Origin: Desulfonatronum thiodismutans
GTDB taxonomy: Bacteria > Desulfobacterota > Desulfovibrionia > Desulfovibrionales > Desulfonatronaceae
Assembly (NCBI RefSeq): GCF_000717475.1
Contig: NZ_JPIK01000012.1
Location: 62,001-126,000, forward strand
DNA length: 64,000 bases
Reading direction: 5' to 3'
The notes under the pieces are model-generated. The model was not told where the DNA came from. It ran no database searches and saw only the letters and a program-made list of their open reading frames with translations. This document shows, in pieces, positions 1 through 9,173 of the stretch. The translations under genes were made by a program, and so were the position numbers. The stretch's first letter is position 1. Every line of letters starts with the position of its first letter.

Positions 1-2223
1 CAGCACGTCCCGGACATCCACGGCCACCACCCGGCTGAAATTCTCGGACAATGCGGCCAGCAACGCCGCCCGGCGGTCCTCCGGTGTTTGCGGTGCCAGG
101 GAGACGGTGGCGATATGCGTGTATGGCGAGCCGTCCAGGATGCCGGGGGAAAAGATGATCGAGTGGTTCAGGGCCAGGGATTCCCAGTCCACCTCCCGCA
201 GACAGGTGATCTCGGCCTGGATTTCCCGGCCCAGAATGTTCATGACCAGGGTGTCGCCCAGCCCTGCGCTCAGGCCGCGGGCAATGCCCTCGTCCATGCA
301 CACCCGGGCCGGGCCGCGATAGCCCTCCGGCCACCAGGTCCCACCCACGATGCGGACGTCTTCCATGGGCCGGTCGGCAAAGGTCACCCCGCGTTCACCG
401 CGAATAGCCCATTCCACGGCTGGGTCCCGCAGGGCCTCCTCCGGGGTCAGGCCGCCGATGGCCACGATTCGCCCGCGAATGGAAGGTTGGTCTTTCCATT
501 CCGTCAGCTCCGGCCAGGACCGCGCCGTCTCACGCAATGCCTCGACCTGGTTCCGGGGAATATCCACGAAAAAGAAGTCCGGCGCGTTTCTGGGCAATTG
601 CCGGAGGAGCCGATCCTGGAACGAGCCGTCCACCAGGGCCACGGTCACCAGCATGGTCAACCCCAGACCCAGGGAAAAGATCACGCTGGCGGTCATGGCC
701 CCTGGTCGGTGCAGGTTAGCCACGGCCTGGCGCAACAGAGGCCCCGCCCAACGTGGACTGTGTCCGGCCCAAACTCCACTGACCTTGGCTGCACCCCATC
801 CAGCGAGCCGGGCGGCGCCGTAGAACAGGAACACGCTGACCAGAGCGGCGCTGAAAAAAGCGGCCACGGTCCGGGTGTCCTCCACGGCCGCGGCCATCAA
901 CCCGGCCAGGGCCAGCCAGGTCAGGGTGATCATCACCCGTTCCCGGAAGCGCAAGGGTTGAGAAAGGGGTTGAACGTACCCGCGAAACAGCTCAGCCGGA
1001 CGAAACCGCAAGGCGAGATACAGAGGCCGGAGCACAAAGGCCAGGGTGGTGCACAGCCCCAGGATCAGGGCCGTGGCCAGCACTTCAGGGTACAGGCCCA
1101 GAACCGCTTGCAGGCCAAGACCCCGGGCCAGGGCCGCGGCCCCGAGGTTGGCCAGACCGACGCCCAGGGCCAGTCCCGCGAGGCCGCCCAGCAGAGCCAT
1201 CACCAGCACCTGGGTCAGGCAAAAGATGAAAAGGGTTCGAGACGTGGCCCCCAGGCAGCGCATGGTGGCCAGGGTCGTTCGACGGCCCTCGAAATAGGCC
1301 TGGACGCTTCCGGCCACCCCCAACCCGCCGATGAGCAGGGCGGCCAAGCCCACGAGATTGAGGTATTTGGACAGATTCTCAATGGCCCGGGTCAGCCCTC
1401 TGGCCGCGGAGCCGTGCTCCCGGATTTGCCAGGAGGCCTCGGGAAAAGCGGCCTCCAGCTCGACGCGCACGGCCCGCGTTGCTGCGGCCCGGTCGCCTTC
1501 AGGCGGCAAGGCCAGGCGCACCGCGTACCGGACCAGACTGCCGGGCTGGACCAGTCCGGTGGCCTCCAGGTCGTCCAGGGAGATCATCAGGCGAGGGCCC
1601 AGGCCGAAGAATCCCGCGGCCTTGTCCGGCTCTCGCTCCAGCACGTCCACCAACCGGAAAGCTGCGTCCCCAACGATCACCAAGTCTCCCACCTCGGCCC
1701 CGATCCTCGCCAGCAGCCCGGCTTCGGCCACGGCGCTTGGCTCGGCTCCTGGCTCGTTTTCTCCAGCGGTCAAAGCGGTTTGAAGGTCCGCCCCGGAACG
1801 GAGCCGGGCTTGGCCGTACAACGGATAGCCCTGGTCCACGGCCTTGAGTTCGGTCAGGGTCGAGGCCCCGGCCGGTCCACGAGCCATGGCCCGGAGGGAG
1901 GCGATCCGGGACGTTGCTCCAAATGTCCGGAACGCTTCCACGGCGGTGTCCGGAATGGGTGCATGGGCCTGGCGCAGTTCCAGGTCACCGCCGAGAATGG
2001 CCCGGGTATTGTTCCGAATCCCGGCGTCCAGAGCCGCGGACAAGGTCCCGATCCCGGCCACCGCCCCAACGCCGAGGACCAAACAGAGCAGGAAAATCCC
2101 GAACCCCTTGGGCCGGTTACGGATCTCCCGCAAGGCCAGGCCCATGGCAATGATCAGCGGGGTGTCCGCCGCAGCGTTCTCTCCGCTGAGACCGGCCAGG
2201 GTGTTTCGAGGCACGTCGCTCAT
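1..2223 (-). CDS. ABC transporter permease, FtsX/YbbP family (3' end cut by window)
   Basis: The 741 visible residues read from an ATG that overlaps the stop of the ATPase gene upstream (ATGA at 2220-2223). A first membrane helix lies near residues 39-60. A long extracytoplasmic region follows, and several FtsX-type helices are encoded around plus-strand positions 1000-1400. This is the double-FtsX layout of YbbP-like permeases, which are usually about 800 residues, so only the C-terminus is missing. With the ATPase it should form an inner-membrane exporter of the MacB/LolCD type. In E. coli the ybbA-ybbP pair is divergent from tesA, and the same arrangement is seen here. The substrate is not shown by the sequence. 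Confidence 0.85.
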   Translation of the reverse strand, partial: MSDVPRNTLAGLSGENAAADTPLIIAMGLALREIRNRPKGFGIFLLCLVLGVGAVAGIGTLSAALDAGIRNNTRAILGGDLELRQAHAPIPDTAVEAFRTFGATSRIASLRAMARGPAGASTLTELKAVDQGYPLYGQARLRSGADLQTALTAGENEPGAEPSAVAEAGLLARIGAEVGDLVIVGDAAFRLVDVLEREPDKAAGFFGLGPRLMISLDDLEATGLVQPGSLVRYAVRLALPPEGDRAAATRAVRVELEAAFPEASWQIREHGSAARGLTRAIENLSKYLNLVGLAALLIGGLGVAGSVQAYFEGRRTTLATMRCLGATSRTLFIFCLTQVLVMALLGGLAGLALGVGLANLGAAALARGLGLQAVLGLYPEVLATALILGLCTTLAFVLRPLYLALRFRPAELFRGYVQPLSQPLRFRERVMITLTWLALAGLMAAAVEDTRTVAAFFSAALVSVFLFYGAARLAGWGAAKVSGVWAGHSPRWAGPLLRQAVANLHRPGAMTASVIFSLGLGLTMLVTVALVDGSFQDRLLRQLPRNAPDFFFVDIPRNQVEALRETARSWPELTEWKDQPSIRGRIVAIGGLTPEEALRDPAVEWAIRGERGVTFADRPMEDVRIVGGTWWPEGYRGPARVCMDEGIARGLSAGLGDTLVMNILGREIQAEITCLREVDWESLALNHSIIFSPGILDGSPYTHIATVSLAPQTPEDRRAALLAALSENFSRVVAVDVRDVL

Positions 2224-2939
2224 GGGCCGCTGTCCGCGCCGGGCTCCAGGCGACCGTCGCGCATCGCCAGGTTGCGGTCGCACTGCCCGGCCAATCCGGC
2301 GTCGTGGGTCACCAGGACCAAGGCCGCGCCGTGCTCGCGGCGCAGAGCGAACATCCGGCGCATCACCTCGGAGCCGGTGGCAGCGTCCAGGTTTCCGGTG
2401 GGCTCGTCGGCCAGCACGATCCCCGGTGCATCGGCAAAGGCCCGGGCCAGAGCCACCCGCTGTTGCTCCCCGCCGGACAATTGGGCCGGGTAATGCCGCA
2501 GCCGCTCACTCAACCCGACCCGCTCCAGGGACTCCTCGGCCTTGCGCCGGGCATCCGGAGCCCCGGCCAGCTCCAGGGGCAGCCGGACATTTTCCACCGC
2601 GGTCATGGTGGGCACGAGATGAAACCCCTGAAACACGATGCCGACCCGCCCGCGCCGCAACCGGGCCAGGGCGTCCTCGCTCATGTGGGTCACGTCCCGG
2701 CCCAGAATGCGCACCTCGCCGGAGCTGACCGCCTCCAAACCGGCCATGACCATCAGCAGCGAGGTCTTGCCGGAACCGGACGGGCCGGTCACGGCCACGG
2801 TTTCACCGGAAGCCACGCGTAGATCCACGCCGCGCAGAATCTTGACCGTACTCCCACCCGCGTCTAGGCTCAGCCGCACGTCGCGCAACTCAATCACCGG
2901 ATGATCATCAACATGACTTCCCCCGTTTTCCGTCCGCAT
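2220..2939 (-). CDS. ABC transporter ATP-binding protein, YbbA/LolD type
   Basis: This is the ATPase partner of the downstream permease. It has Walker A (GPSGSGKT), a Q-loop (VFQGFHLVPTMT), the ABC signature (LSGGEQQR), Walker B (IVLADEPTGNLD) and the switch histidine (LVTHD). That is the set expected of the LolD/MacB/YbbA class. I chose the ATG at 2939 because AGGAAGG lies 8-14 bases upstream. A start at 3014 would add 25 residues with no family similarity. The gene overlaps the start of the divergent esterase at 2901, so the two promoters must lie inside each other's coding regions. The stop overlaps the permease start by four bases, which implies translational coupling. Confidence 0.9.
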   Translation of the reverse strand: MRTENGGSHVDDHPVIELRDVRLSLDAGGSTVKILRGVDLRVASGETVAVTGPSGSGKTSLLMVMAGLEAVSSGEVRILGRDVTHMSEDALARLRRGRVGIVFQGFHLVPTMTAVENVRLPLELAGAPDARRKAEESLERVGLSERLRHYPAQLSGGEQQRVALARAFADAPGIVLADEPTGNLDAATGSEVMRRMFALRREHGAALVLVTHDAGLAGQCDRNLAMRDGRLEPGADSGP

Positions 2940-3500
2940 CACATTCTCGCCTTCCTGGTGGTGTTCATGGTCTTCGCAACATCTCAAAAGCTTTCCGGTC
3001 CATCCTCCGGCCACGCCGCTTCCTCCAACGAAGCCATGCTTCTGGCCTTCGGCGACAGCCTCACCGCCGGATACGGCGTGGCCGAGCAGGACGCTTTTCC
3101 CGCCGTTCTCGAAACCCGACTGCGCGGCAAAGGCTATCCCGTCCAGGTGATCAACGCCGGGGTTTCCGGGGATACCACGGCTGACGGTCTGGATCGGCTG
3201 GAATGGGTGCTGGCCGGGTTGCCGTCGGATCGCAAAATTCTGGCAATTCTCGAACTGGGCGCCAACGACGCCCTGCGCGGGGTGAACCCGGACATCACCC
3301 GCCGCAACCTCACCGCCATGGTGGAGATATTTCAGGAGCGCGACGTTCCGGTCTTCCTGGCCGGGATGCTCGCCCCGCTGAACCTGGGCAGGGACTTCGC
3401 CGCACGGTTCAACGCCATCTTTCCGGACCTGGCAGATACATTTGACCTGCCCTTGATCGCCGACTTTCTGGGCCAGAATGGGGTTCAGCCTGTTCCGTAA
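2901..3500 (+). CDS. tesA: TesA-like SGNH esterase, truncated at the C-terminus
   Basis: The 199-residue product has an N-terminal hydrophobic segment (signal peptide), block I FGDSLTAGYG with the nucleophile serine, the oxyanion-hole glycine region (NAGVSGDTT) and block III GANDALRG. This matches arylesterase/thioesterase I (TesA), a periplasmic lysophospholipase/thioesterase. The reading frame stops soon after FDLPLIADFL, so block V (the DGxHP motif carrying catalytic Asp and His) is absent. The DNA downstream to 3608 does not encode it in any forward frame. The protein is therefore probably inactive, or the gene is a recent pseudogene. The start could be 2901 or 2913. Its location divergent from the ybbA-type ATPase matches the E. 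coli layout. Confidence 0.75.
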   Translation: MIINMTSPVFRPHHILAFLVVFMVFATSQKLSGPSSGHAASSNEAMLLAFGDSLTAGYGVAEQDAFPAVLETRLRGKGYPVQVINAGVSGDTTADGLDRLEWVLAGLPSDRKILAILELGANDALRGVNPDITRRNLTAMVEIFQERDVPVFLAGMLAPLNLGRDFAARFNAIFPDLADTFDLPLIADFLGQNGVQPVP

Positions 3501-3608
3501 TGCCAGAGAAAAAACGTGCTCATGTTCAGCAAATCCGTGTCTGCAATCTGGAGGCCTGTGTTGCCGCGGCCTTAATAGATTGCGAACACGAGCACGACGA
3601 GCCGCCTC

Positions 3609-4145
3609 TTACTCCAGCAGATACCCGTACCGTCCCTTGATCCGGTCCGTTTCCGCGACCAGCACCTCGGCTTCCTGGGCCACCACGTCCGCGTCCACGA
3701 AGCCCAGGCGTTCCCCTAAAAAGTAGGCCAGAACCTCCCTGGATTCCACGTACCGCCAGACCAGCACGTAGGCTGAGCCGAGATACGGACGGTCCGCGAA
3801 CTGGGGGCGGGTGACCAGGCGCAGGCCGAGGTGCTTCTCATCCGGCCCGGCCAGTCGGAACAGGCTGGATTTCTGGAACGTCTCCTTGAGGTGCAGGGCC
3901 AGACGCATGCCCACTGGATCCGTTCCCAGGTGTTCCACCAACACGGGAATCCCGACTTCCTTCACCGCCTCCGGCGCCGATTCCTCCACCGCTTCCTCCG
4001 TCGGCGGAGGGGCCTGTCTGGGCTGGGCCGTGGGTTGTTCTGGCGACTGGTCCGTGGTCTCCTGCGCCGAAACCGTTCCCACCGTACCAAACAAAGCAAG
4101 GCCGACGGCGAGCAACAGGCAATGAATCGTTTTTCGCGAGATCAT
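3609..4145 (-). CDS. exported protein of unknown function
   Basis: The 178-residue product has a clear signal peptide ending near VSAQE, then a Pro/Glu/Gln-rich linker (about residues 30-65) and a compact C-terminal domain of about 110 residues. The ATG at 4145 is preceded by AGGAGG with a 7-base gap, so this start is preferred over one 23 codons further upstream. The C-terminal domain contains PVLVEHLGTDPVG and YVLVWRYVESREVLAYFLGE. I do not recognise it as a named family. The protein is expected to be periplasmic or cell-surface. It is monocistronic and divergent from the histidine kinase gene across a 380-base AT-rich gap. Confidence 0.75.
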   Translation of the reverse strand: MISRKTIHCLLLAVGLALFGTVGTVSAQETTDQSPEQPTAQPRQAPPPTEEAVEESAPEAVKEVGIPVLVEHLGTDPVGMRLALHLKETFQKSSLFRLAGPDEKHLGLRLVTRPQFADRPYLGSAYVLVWRYVESREVLAYFLGERLGFVDADVVAQEAEVLVAETDRIKGRYGYLLE

Positions 4146-4525
4146 GGATGATCCTCCTGAAAAGGGATAAGAAGCGCTCAATAAATACAATGCCGGACGG
4201 TCAAGGTCTGTCATGAACGGCGGTCATGTCAATACGTCGGGTGCATGTTGCCGCGAAACCAAATCATTGTAGCGGTCCAGCGACCGCGCGTTTCTATTGG
4301 GAACGGTAGGCGCGACCTGCTTTTGACCCCAACAAGTGATGACGCAAGAATCGCAAGCCAAACACCTATCCATTGCCCATTATTTGACTTTTCTTTAGCC
4401 CACGGCCGTGATACGCATTTAAACGCCTTGATGTTCAATATGTTGAGGAAAATAAGAAACCCTTGTATTTTCGAGATATTAACCACTGTTTTTAGTGTTC
4501 GCGACTATGTCCATTTGGAGACCCC
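4146..4525. other. divergent intergenic region between exported protein and sensor kinase
   Basis: These 380 bases are clearly more AT-rich than the neighbouring genes, mainly from 4370 to 4500. A GCGGTC/GACCGC stem (4272-4287) and a promoter candidate for the kinase are present. A minus-strand reading frame at 4229-4486 has no ribosome-binding site and no recognisable content, so I do not call it a gene. Confidence 0.5.
4443..4471 (+). promoter_or_regulatory. candidate sigma-70 promoter for the PAS kinase gene
   Basis: TTGAGG (4443-4448) is separated by 17 bases from TATTTT (4466-4471), in AT-rich DNA 55 bases before the kinase start. Spacing is canonical, the hexamers only moderate. Confidence 0.4.
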
Positions 4526-6079
4526 ATGGCACAAGAGATTGACTTACGGGAACGAAAGCGAATCGAAAAGGAATTGGTCCAATCCAAACAAATGCTTGAA
4601 CTGGTCATGGACGCCATTCCCCAGCTCATCTTCTGGAAAGATCGCGACTCCGTCTTCCTGGGTTGCAACAGGAACGCGGCCAAGGCGGCGGGGCTAAGTC
4701 ACCCTTCCGAAATTCAGGGAAAAACGGACCACGATTTGGCCTGGAGAAAGGAAGAGGCCGATTTTTATCGTGCTTGCGACGAAAAAGTGATGCGCTCAGG
4801 CCGAGCCGAATACCATATCCAAGAGCCTCAATTCCAGGCTGATGGAAAAAATGCTTGGCTGGACACCAACAAAATTCCCCTTCACGATGAGGACGGTAAC
4901 GTCAGCGGTATCCTGGTGACGGTCGAGGACATCACCGAACGGAAGCAGGCGGAGGAAGCGCTACGAAAAAGCGAACGGCGCTACCGGGAACTTTTTGACG
5001 GCGCTCCAGTGGGTATTTTTCAGTCGACTCCGGAAGGCCGCTATCTGACCGTGAATCCGGAGTACGCCCGGATCGCCGGATATGCGTCGCCCGAGGAAAT
5101 GGTGGCCCAGGTGACGAACATTGCCGACCAGCTTTACGCTCGCCCCGAAGAGCGGAAACTGTTCATGGAGGTGCTACGCGAACAGGGCGGGACGGGGTGC
5201 TTCGTCGCGGAGTTCAGACGTCGCGACGGGAGCACGTACTGGGCGACCATGACAACCAGGTGCGAGCAGGATGAGCATGGGCGTGTATCCTATACCGGGT
5301 TTCTTGCCGACATTACCCATCAAAAACTGGCCGAACAGTCCATCATCACGGCCAAGGAAGCGGCCGAGGCCGCCAACAGGACCAAAAGCGAGTTCCTGGC
5401 CAACATGAGTCACGAATTGCGTACGCCGTTCAACGGAATCCTGGGCATGCTGCAGCTTTTGCAGACCACGAATTTGGACGAGGAACAACGCCAGTTCGTC
5501 TCTCTGGCGGTAAAAGCTTCCGAAAGATTCACCCGGCTACTCACCGACCTGCTGGAGATTTCACAATACGAGTCGGGGATGCGAAGGGCAGTTGCCGAGC
5601 AGTTTCGGGTCCCGGGTCTCTGTGAGACGGTTCTTGATCTTTTCACGGTCATTACTTTGGAGAAAGGCATCGCGGTGGAATGTTCCATTGACGAGGCAAT
5701 CCCATCGGAACTCGTCGGCGACGTGGGCAGGGTCCGCCAGATTCTGTTCAACCTGATTGGCAATGCCTTGAAGTTTACGCAAAAAGGGAGCGTCAAGCTG
5801 GGACTGACTCAACTTCCTCCAATCCGGGATGGAGATCCTCGAATTTTGTTTTCGGTGACGGACACCGGCGTCGGCATTCCCGACGACAAGCTCAAGGACT
5901 TGTTCGCGCCATTCGTCCAAGTCGATGGTTCCTACACCCGCGAATACCAGGGCGCCGGTTTGGGGCTGGCCGTGGTCAAGCGACTTGTGGACCAAATGGG
6001 CGGAAACATATCCGTGGAAAGCTTTCCCGACGAAGGGACTTCCGTTCACGTGGTCCTACCGTTTAAACACGTCCCCTGA
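4526..6079 (+). CDS. PAS-PAS sensor histidine kinase (soluble)
   Basis: The 517-residue product has no membrane segment and should be cytoplasmic. A short coiled coil (residues 1-25) leads to PAS domain 1 (about 25-140), PAS domain 2 with its PAC motif (about 150-270), a HisKA dimerisation domain with the phospho-acceptor in NMSHELRTP (His296), and a HATPase_c domain. That last domain has the N box (NLIGNALKFT), G1 (DTGVGIP) and G2 (GAGLGLAV). The ATG at 4526 is preceded by GGAG at a 5-base gap. There is no receiver domain and no response regulator next to it, so its partner is encoded elsewhere. The signal sensed by the PAS domains cannot be read from the sequence. Confidence 0.92.
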   Translation: MAQEIDLRERKRIEKELVQSKQMLELVMDAIPQLIFWKDRDSVFLGCNRNAAKAAGLSHPSEIQGKTDHDLAWRKEEADFYRACDEKVMRSGRAEYHIQEPQFQADGKNAWLDTNKIPLHDEDGNVSGILVTVEDITERKQAEEALRKSERRYRELFDGAPVGIFQSTPEGRYLTVNPEYARIAGYASPEEMVAQVTNIADQLYARPEERKLFMEVLREQGGTGCFVAEFRRRDGSTYWATMTTRCEQDEHGRVSYTGFLADITHQKLAEQSIITAKEAAEAANRTKSEFLANMSHELRTPFNGILGMLQLLQTTNLDEEQRQFVSLAVKASERFTRLLTDLLEISQYESGMRRAVAEQFRVPGLCETVLDLFTVITLEKGIAVECSIDEAIPSELVGDVGRVRQILFNLIGNALKFTQKGSVKLGLTQLPPIRDGDPRILFSVTDTGVGIPDDKLKDLFAPFVQVDGSYTREYQGAGLGLAVVKRLVDQMGGNISVESFPDEGTSVHVVLPFKHVP

Positions 6080-6196
6080 TCTCTTCCCGCAACCCGGAGT
6101 CTTCCCTCAACCGGGACAGGTCATCTCCGCTTGGGTCAAAGCAAAAACAGGCATTGCACTTGCATGTATCCCTGGCAAACCCCAAGCGAGAACATT

Positions 6197-6919
6197 ATGC
6201 CCCGGCAAAAAGCTCCTCCTGAAAAATCCCCTTCAGTCCACCAACATCCCTTGAATATCCCGGAGTTTTCTCTGGAACGGGGCGAACAGCGGTCCGTGAC
6301 GTGGTCCGTGCCCTGGTCCGACCTGATGATGGTCATGTTCATCCTGTTCCTGGTGCTGTTCGTCTTTTCCCTGCGCGAAAAGGACCGGATGGTGATCGGC
6401 CATCGCACCCCGGCCAGCATCCAGACCGTTTCCTCGTCTCCGGCTCAGTTGAACATGCTCCCGCTCTATGAGGTGCTCCGGGATCGCCTGCTCGGCCACG
6501 AGCGTTCGGTGAACGTCGCTTTCCTCGACGACGCTTCCATCGTTATTTCCTTGTTTGGCGAGAATCTATTTCCGCCCCTGTCCCACGAGTTGGACCTGCG
6601 TTCCAGGCCTCTGTTGTCAAAAATCGGACACACGGTTGCCCTGGCCCAGGGCAACGTGGTGATCACCGGCTTTGCCGATGACGCCCATACTGCTTCGGAA
6701 GTGCCTGGACCGCCCTCCGGCGGTCGCGCTCGACACCCCGGCGTCTGGGAGGTCGCGGCCTTGCGGGCCGCCGCCGTGGCTGAACATTTCGTGCGGGAAA
6801 CTGGTCTGAATCCGGACATGCTGATCATCCAGGCCACCGGTGCCGATCGCCCCCTGACTCCCCGGCTGTCAGGACGGGAGCATATCCAACGCCGCGTGGA
6901 AATCCGGATCGAGCCTTGA
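6197..6919 (+). CDS. MotB-like stator protein (OmpA/MotB family)
   Basis: The 240-residue product has a short cytoplasmic N-terminus, then a single membrane helix that begins VPWSDLMMVMFILFLVLF. The Asp sits where MotB carries its ion-conducting aspartate. A C-terminal OmpA-like peptidoglycan-binding domain (about 125-240) ends in a degenerate QRRVEIRI motif. It should be a peptidoglycan-anchored stator subunit working with the MotA-like protein downstream, for flagellar rotation or another ion-driven machine. The start at 6197 is chosen because the segment upstream has no family content; its ribosome-binding site is weak. The gene order is B then A, the reverse of typical motAB. Confidence 0.75.
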   Translation: MPRQKAPPEKSPSVHQHPLNIPEFSLERGEQRSVTWSVPWSDLMMVMFILFLVLFVFSLREKDRMVIGHRTPASIQTVSSSPAQLNMLPLYEVLRDRLLGHERSVNVAFLDDASIVISLFGENLFPPLSHELDLRSRPLLSKIGHTVALAQGNVVITGFADDAHTASEVPGPPSGGRARHPGVWEVAALRAAAVAEHFVRETGLNPDMLIIQATGADRPLTPRLSGREHIQRRVEIRIEP

Positions 6920-6986
6920 TCGTTCCAGAAAATCACCATCAAACGCCTTCAACACAGCGCAAATCTCTCCGGCCAAGGAGTTTCTC

Positions 6987-7838
6987 ATGAAAAGCAGAAC
7001 CCTGATCACAGCGGCTATTTGTTTCTTCGGCTTCATCGCCGTGTTTTTCTTTTCCGGTCAGGCCCAGGTCTACTTCAACCTAACGGCCTTGCTCGTGGTG
7101 TTCACCGGGACCTTGGGATCGGCGCTTTTGGGCAGCGGACCGGACGGGCTGCGACGGGCTTGGCGCTGCGTGCGAACGGCCTATGCGGAAAACTCCGTGC
7201 CGGAGCGGATTCTGGTCAAGGAACTGCTGCGCACGGCCCATGTCTACAAACGCACAGGTCGGCTTGCCCTGGAAGAAAACGCCCCGGACTATCCGCCGCT
7301 CACGCGGGGTCTGGAAATGCTGGAGGACGGCTATACCGAGGCGGAGATTCGGGAAGTGTTTCAGGCCGAGGCCAAGGCTTTCGTGCAATACCGAGAGGAG
7401 ATGGAGCGCATTTTTCGGAATATGGCCACTTACGCCCCGTCCTTCGGCGTGGCCGGCAGCGTCATCGGGTTGGTGGGCATGTTGGTGGGTCTGGGCGACA
7501 CGACGTTGATCCTGAAGAGCATCCCGGTCACCCTGGTCTCCACGCTTTATGGCATCGTCCTGGCCAACTTCCTGCTGCTGCCCCTGGCTGAAAAGCTTCG
7601 GGAGAGCACCCGCGGAGAACTGGCCCTGCGCCGCATCGTGCTCGGCGGGATGGTGGGCATGATCCGGGGAACGGACTTCCTGAAACTGCAAACCCTGCTC
7701 AACGCCATCACCACCAAGCACGACGCCCACGTGGACGGGTTACAGGTCATCCGGGAAATCAAGGCCAACCTGTCCAGACCGGCACAGCCGACCACGGCTG
7801 GTCGTCTGGAACTGGCTCCGGCGGTGAAGCGGTCCTGA
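6987..7838 (+). CDS. MotA-like stator protein (MotA/TolQ/ExbB family)
   Basis: The 283-residue product has two N-terminal helices (about residues 7-25 and 30-50), a cytoplasmic loop, and two C-terminal helices. The first of these contains TYAPSFGVAGSVIGLVGML and the second VTLVSTLYGIVLANFLLLPL. The prolines and glycines match the MotA signature. It should form the ion channel together with the MotB-like protein 67 bases upstream. The ATG follows AAGGAG at a 6-base gap. No other flagellar gene is present in the window, so flagellar use is likely but not shown. The C-terminal tail of about 30 residues is unremarkable. Confidence 0.82.
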   Translation: MKSRTLITAAICFFGFIAVFFFSGQAQVYFNLTALLVVFTGTLGSALLGSGPDGLRRAWRCVRTAYAENSVPERILVKELLRTAHVYKRTGRLALEENAPDYPPLTRGLEMLEDGYTEAEIREVFQAEAKAFVQYREEMERIFRNMATYAPSFGVAGSVIGLVGMLVGLGDTTLILKSIPVTLVSTLYGIVLANFLLLPLAEKLRESTRGELALRRIVLGGMVGMIRGTDFLKLQTLLNAITTKHDAHVDGLQVIREIKANLSRPAQPTTAGRLELAPAVKRS

Positions 7839-7948
7839 AGTATCCTAATGGATGCGTTCCTTCCAACGGATGGAAAATTCAGTGGAAAGGTTGGCAAAAT
7901 AGATCGCTGCAAACCTCCCAAGGGGGCGTCAAGTGAGCTTCGCCCGAC

Positions 7949-9154
7949 TCACCGAAATTTCGTCGCGGCTCGCTTGAATCCTTCGGCGGAACGGCGGATG
8001 ACGGTTTCGTCCACGCAGAAGGCCAGGCGGAAATAGCCGGGGGTGCCGAAGCCGCGGCCGGGGACGGCTAGAATCAGTTCTTCCTGGAGGGCTTGGACAA
8101 AGGCCACATCGTCGCCGCCAGGGGCTTTGGGGAAGAAGTAGAACGCGCCCTGGGGCTTGAAGAAGGGGATGTTTGCGCCTTCCAGGATTTCGGCCATGGC
8201 CGTGCGGCGCTGGGCGTAGAGGTTTACGTCCACCTGCGCGCCCAGGGCCTTTTGCATCAGGCGCTGTCCGATGGCCGGGGCGTTGACGTAGCCCAGGATG
8301 CGGTTGGTCAGGGTCAGTCCAGCCAGCAGTTCGGCCTTGCCGGGCATGGTCGGATTGACCAGGGCGTAGCCGATGCGCTCCCCGGCCAGGGCCAGGCTTT
8401 TGGAAAAGGAGCTGACCACCACGGTATGCGGGTACAGGGGCAGGAGCGAGGGCACGGGGTGGCCGTCAAAGGTCAGGAAGCGGTAGGGCTCGTCCGAAAG
8501 CAGGTAGATGGTCCGCCCCGTCTCCCGGCTCTTGGCTTGCAGCAGTTCGGCCAGGGCTTCAAGTTCGGACCGGGTGTAGACCCGCCCGGAAGGATTGTTC
8601 GGGGTGTTGATCAGCACCACTCGGGTCTTGGGACCGATGGCCGCGGCCACGGCGTCCAGGTCCAGGCTGAAATCATCCGGGTTCGTGGGCACGGGGCGCA
8701 GTACGCCGGAGTGATTTTCAGCATAAAAACCGTACTCCACGAAGAACGGAGCCGGACACAGCACTTCGTCTCCCGGCTCCAGCACGGCTCTGAAGAAGCT
8801 GTTCAGGGCCCCGGCCGCGCCGCAGGTCAGGATCACGTCCTGATCCGAGACGGGCACGCCCTGTTCCTGGGACAGAAAAGCGGCCAGGGCGGATCGGGCC
8901 TCGGGATATCCGGCGTTGGGCATGTATCCGAAGCGCTGGTCCCGGCGAGCCAAACCTTCCAGGGCCTCGTACACGGCTTCCGGTGGAGAGAGGTCCGGGT
9001 TACCCAGGCTGAAGTCGCAGACCGCGTCCACGCCGTGCCGTGCCTTGAGTTCCGCGCCGGTCTCGAACATTTTGCGGATCCAGGAGGATCGCTGGAGATA
9101 GGCCTGGATTTGCGGAGCCAGGGTGCTGGACTCTGTTGTCGTCGCTTGGGGCAT
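7949..9154 (-). CDS. pyridoxal-phosphate aminotransferase, class I/II
   Basis: The 401-residue product is a fold-type I aminotransferase close to aspartate/aromatic transaminases. Visible motifs are the substrate-loop region FSLGNPDLSPP, the PLP-phosphate region (TCGAAGALNS), the NTPNNPSGR segment with the conserved Asn, DEPYR with the Asp that contacts the pyridine nitrogen, and SSFSKSLALAGERIGY with the Schiff-base lysine. A conserved Arg near the C-terminus (YFRLAF) should bind the substrate carboxylate. I chose the ATG at 9154 because GGAGGAA lies just upstream. Amino-acid specificity cannot be deduced. The gene is downstream of, and 19 bases from, the sigma-54 regulator gene on the same strand, so they may be cotranscribed. 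Confidence 0.88.
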   Translation of the reverse strand: MPQATTTESSTLAPQIQAYLQRSSWIRKMFETGAELKARHGVDAVCDFSLGNPDLSPPEAVYEALEGLARRDQRFGYMPNAGYPEARSALAAFLSQEQGVPVSDQDVILTCGAAGALNSFFRAVLEPGDEVLCPAPFFVEYGFYAENHSGVLRPVPTNPDDFSLDLDAVAAAIGPKTRVVLINTPNNPSGRVYTRSELEALAELLQAKSRETGRTIYLLSDEPYRFLTFDGHPVPSLLPLYPHTVVVSSFSKSLALAGERIGYALVNPTMPGKAELLAGLTLTNRILGYVNAPAIGQRLMQKALGAQVDVNLYAQRRTAMAEILEGANIPFFKPQGAFYFFPKAPGGDDVAFVQALQEELILAVPGRGFGTPGYFRLAFCVDETVIRRSAEGFKRAATKFR

Positions 9155-9173
9155 GCTGCTTTCCTCCATCCGT

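Noticed and set aside
88..2493. Long plus-strand reading frame of about 800 codons
   Set aside because: It is the antisense of the ABC permease and ATPase genes in GC-rich DNA; its composition (Gln/Gly/Pro/His-rich) and lack of motifs show it is not real.
4229..4486. 85-codon minus-strand frame in the kinase promoter region
   Set aside because: There is no ribosome-binding site or recognisable domain, and it covers the promoter candidate.
6197..7838. A Zorya-type defence system
   Set aside because: The MotA/MotB-like pair resembles the ZorA/ZorB membrane pair, but no ZorC, ZorD or ZorE gene is nearby and the proteins are of ordinary stator length.
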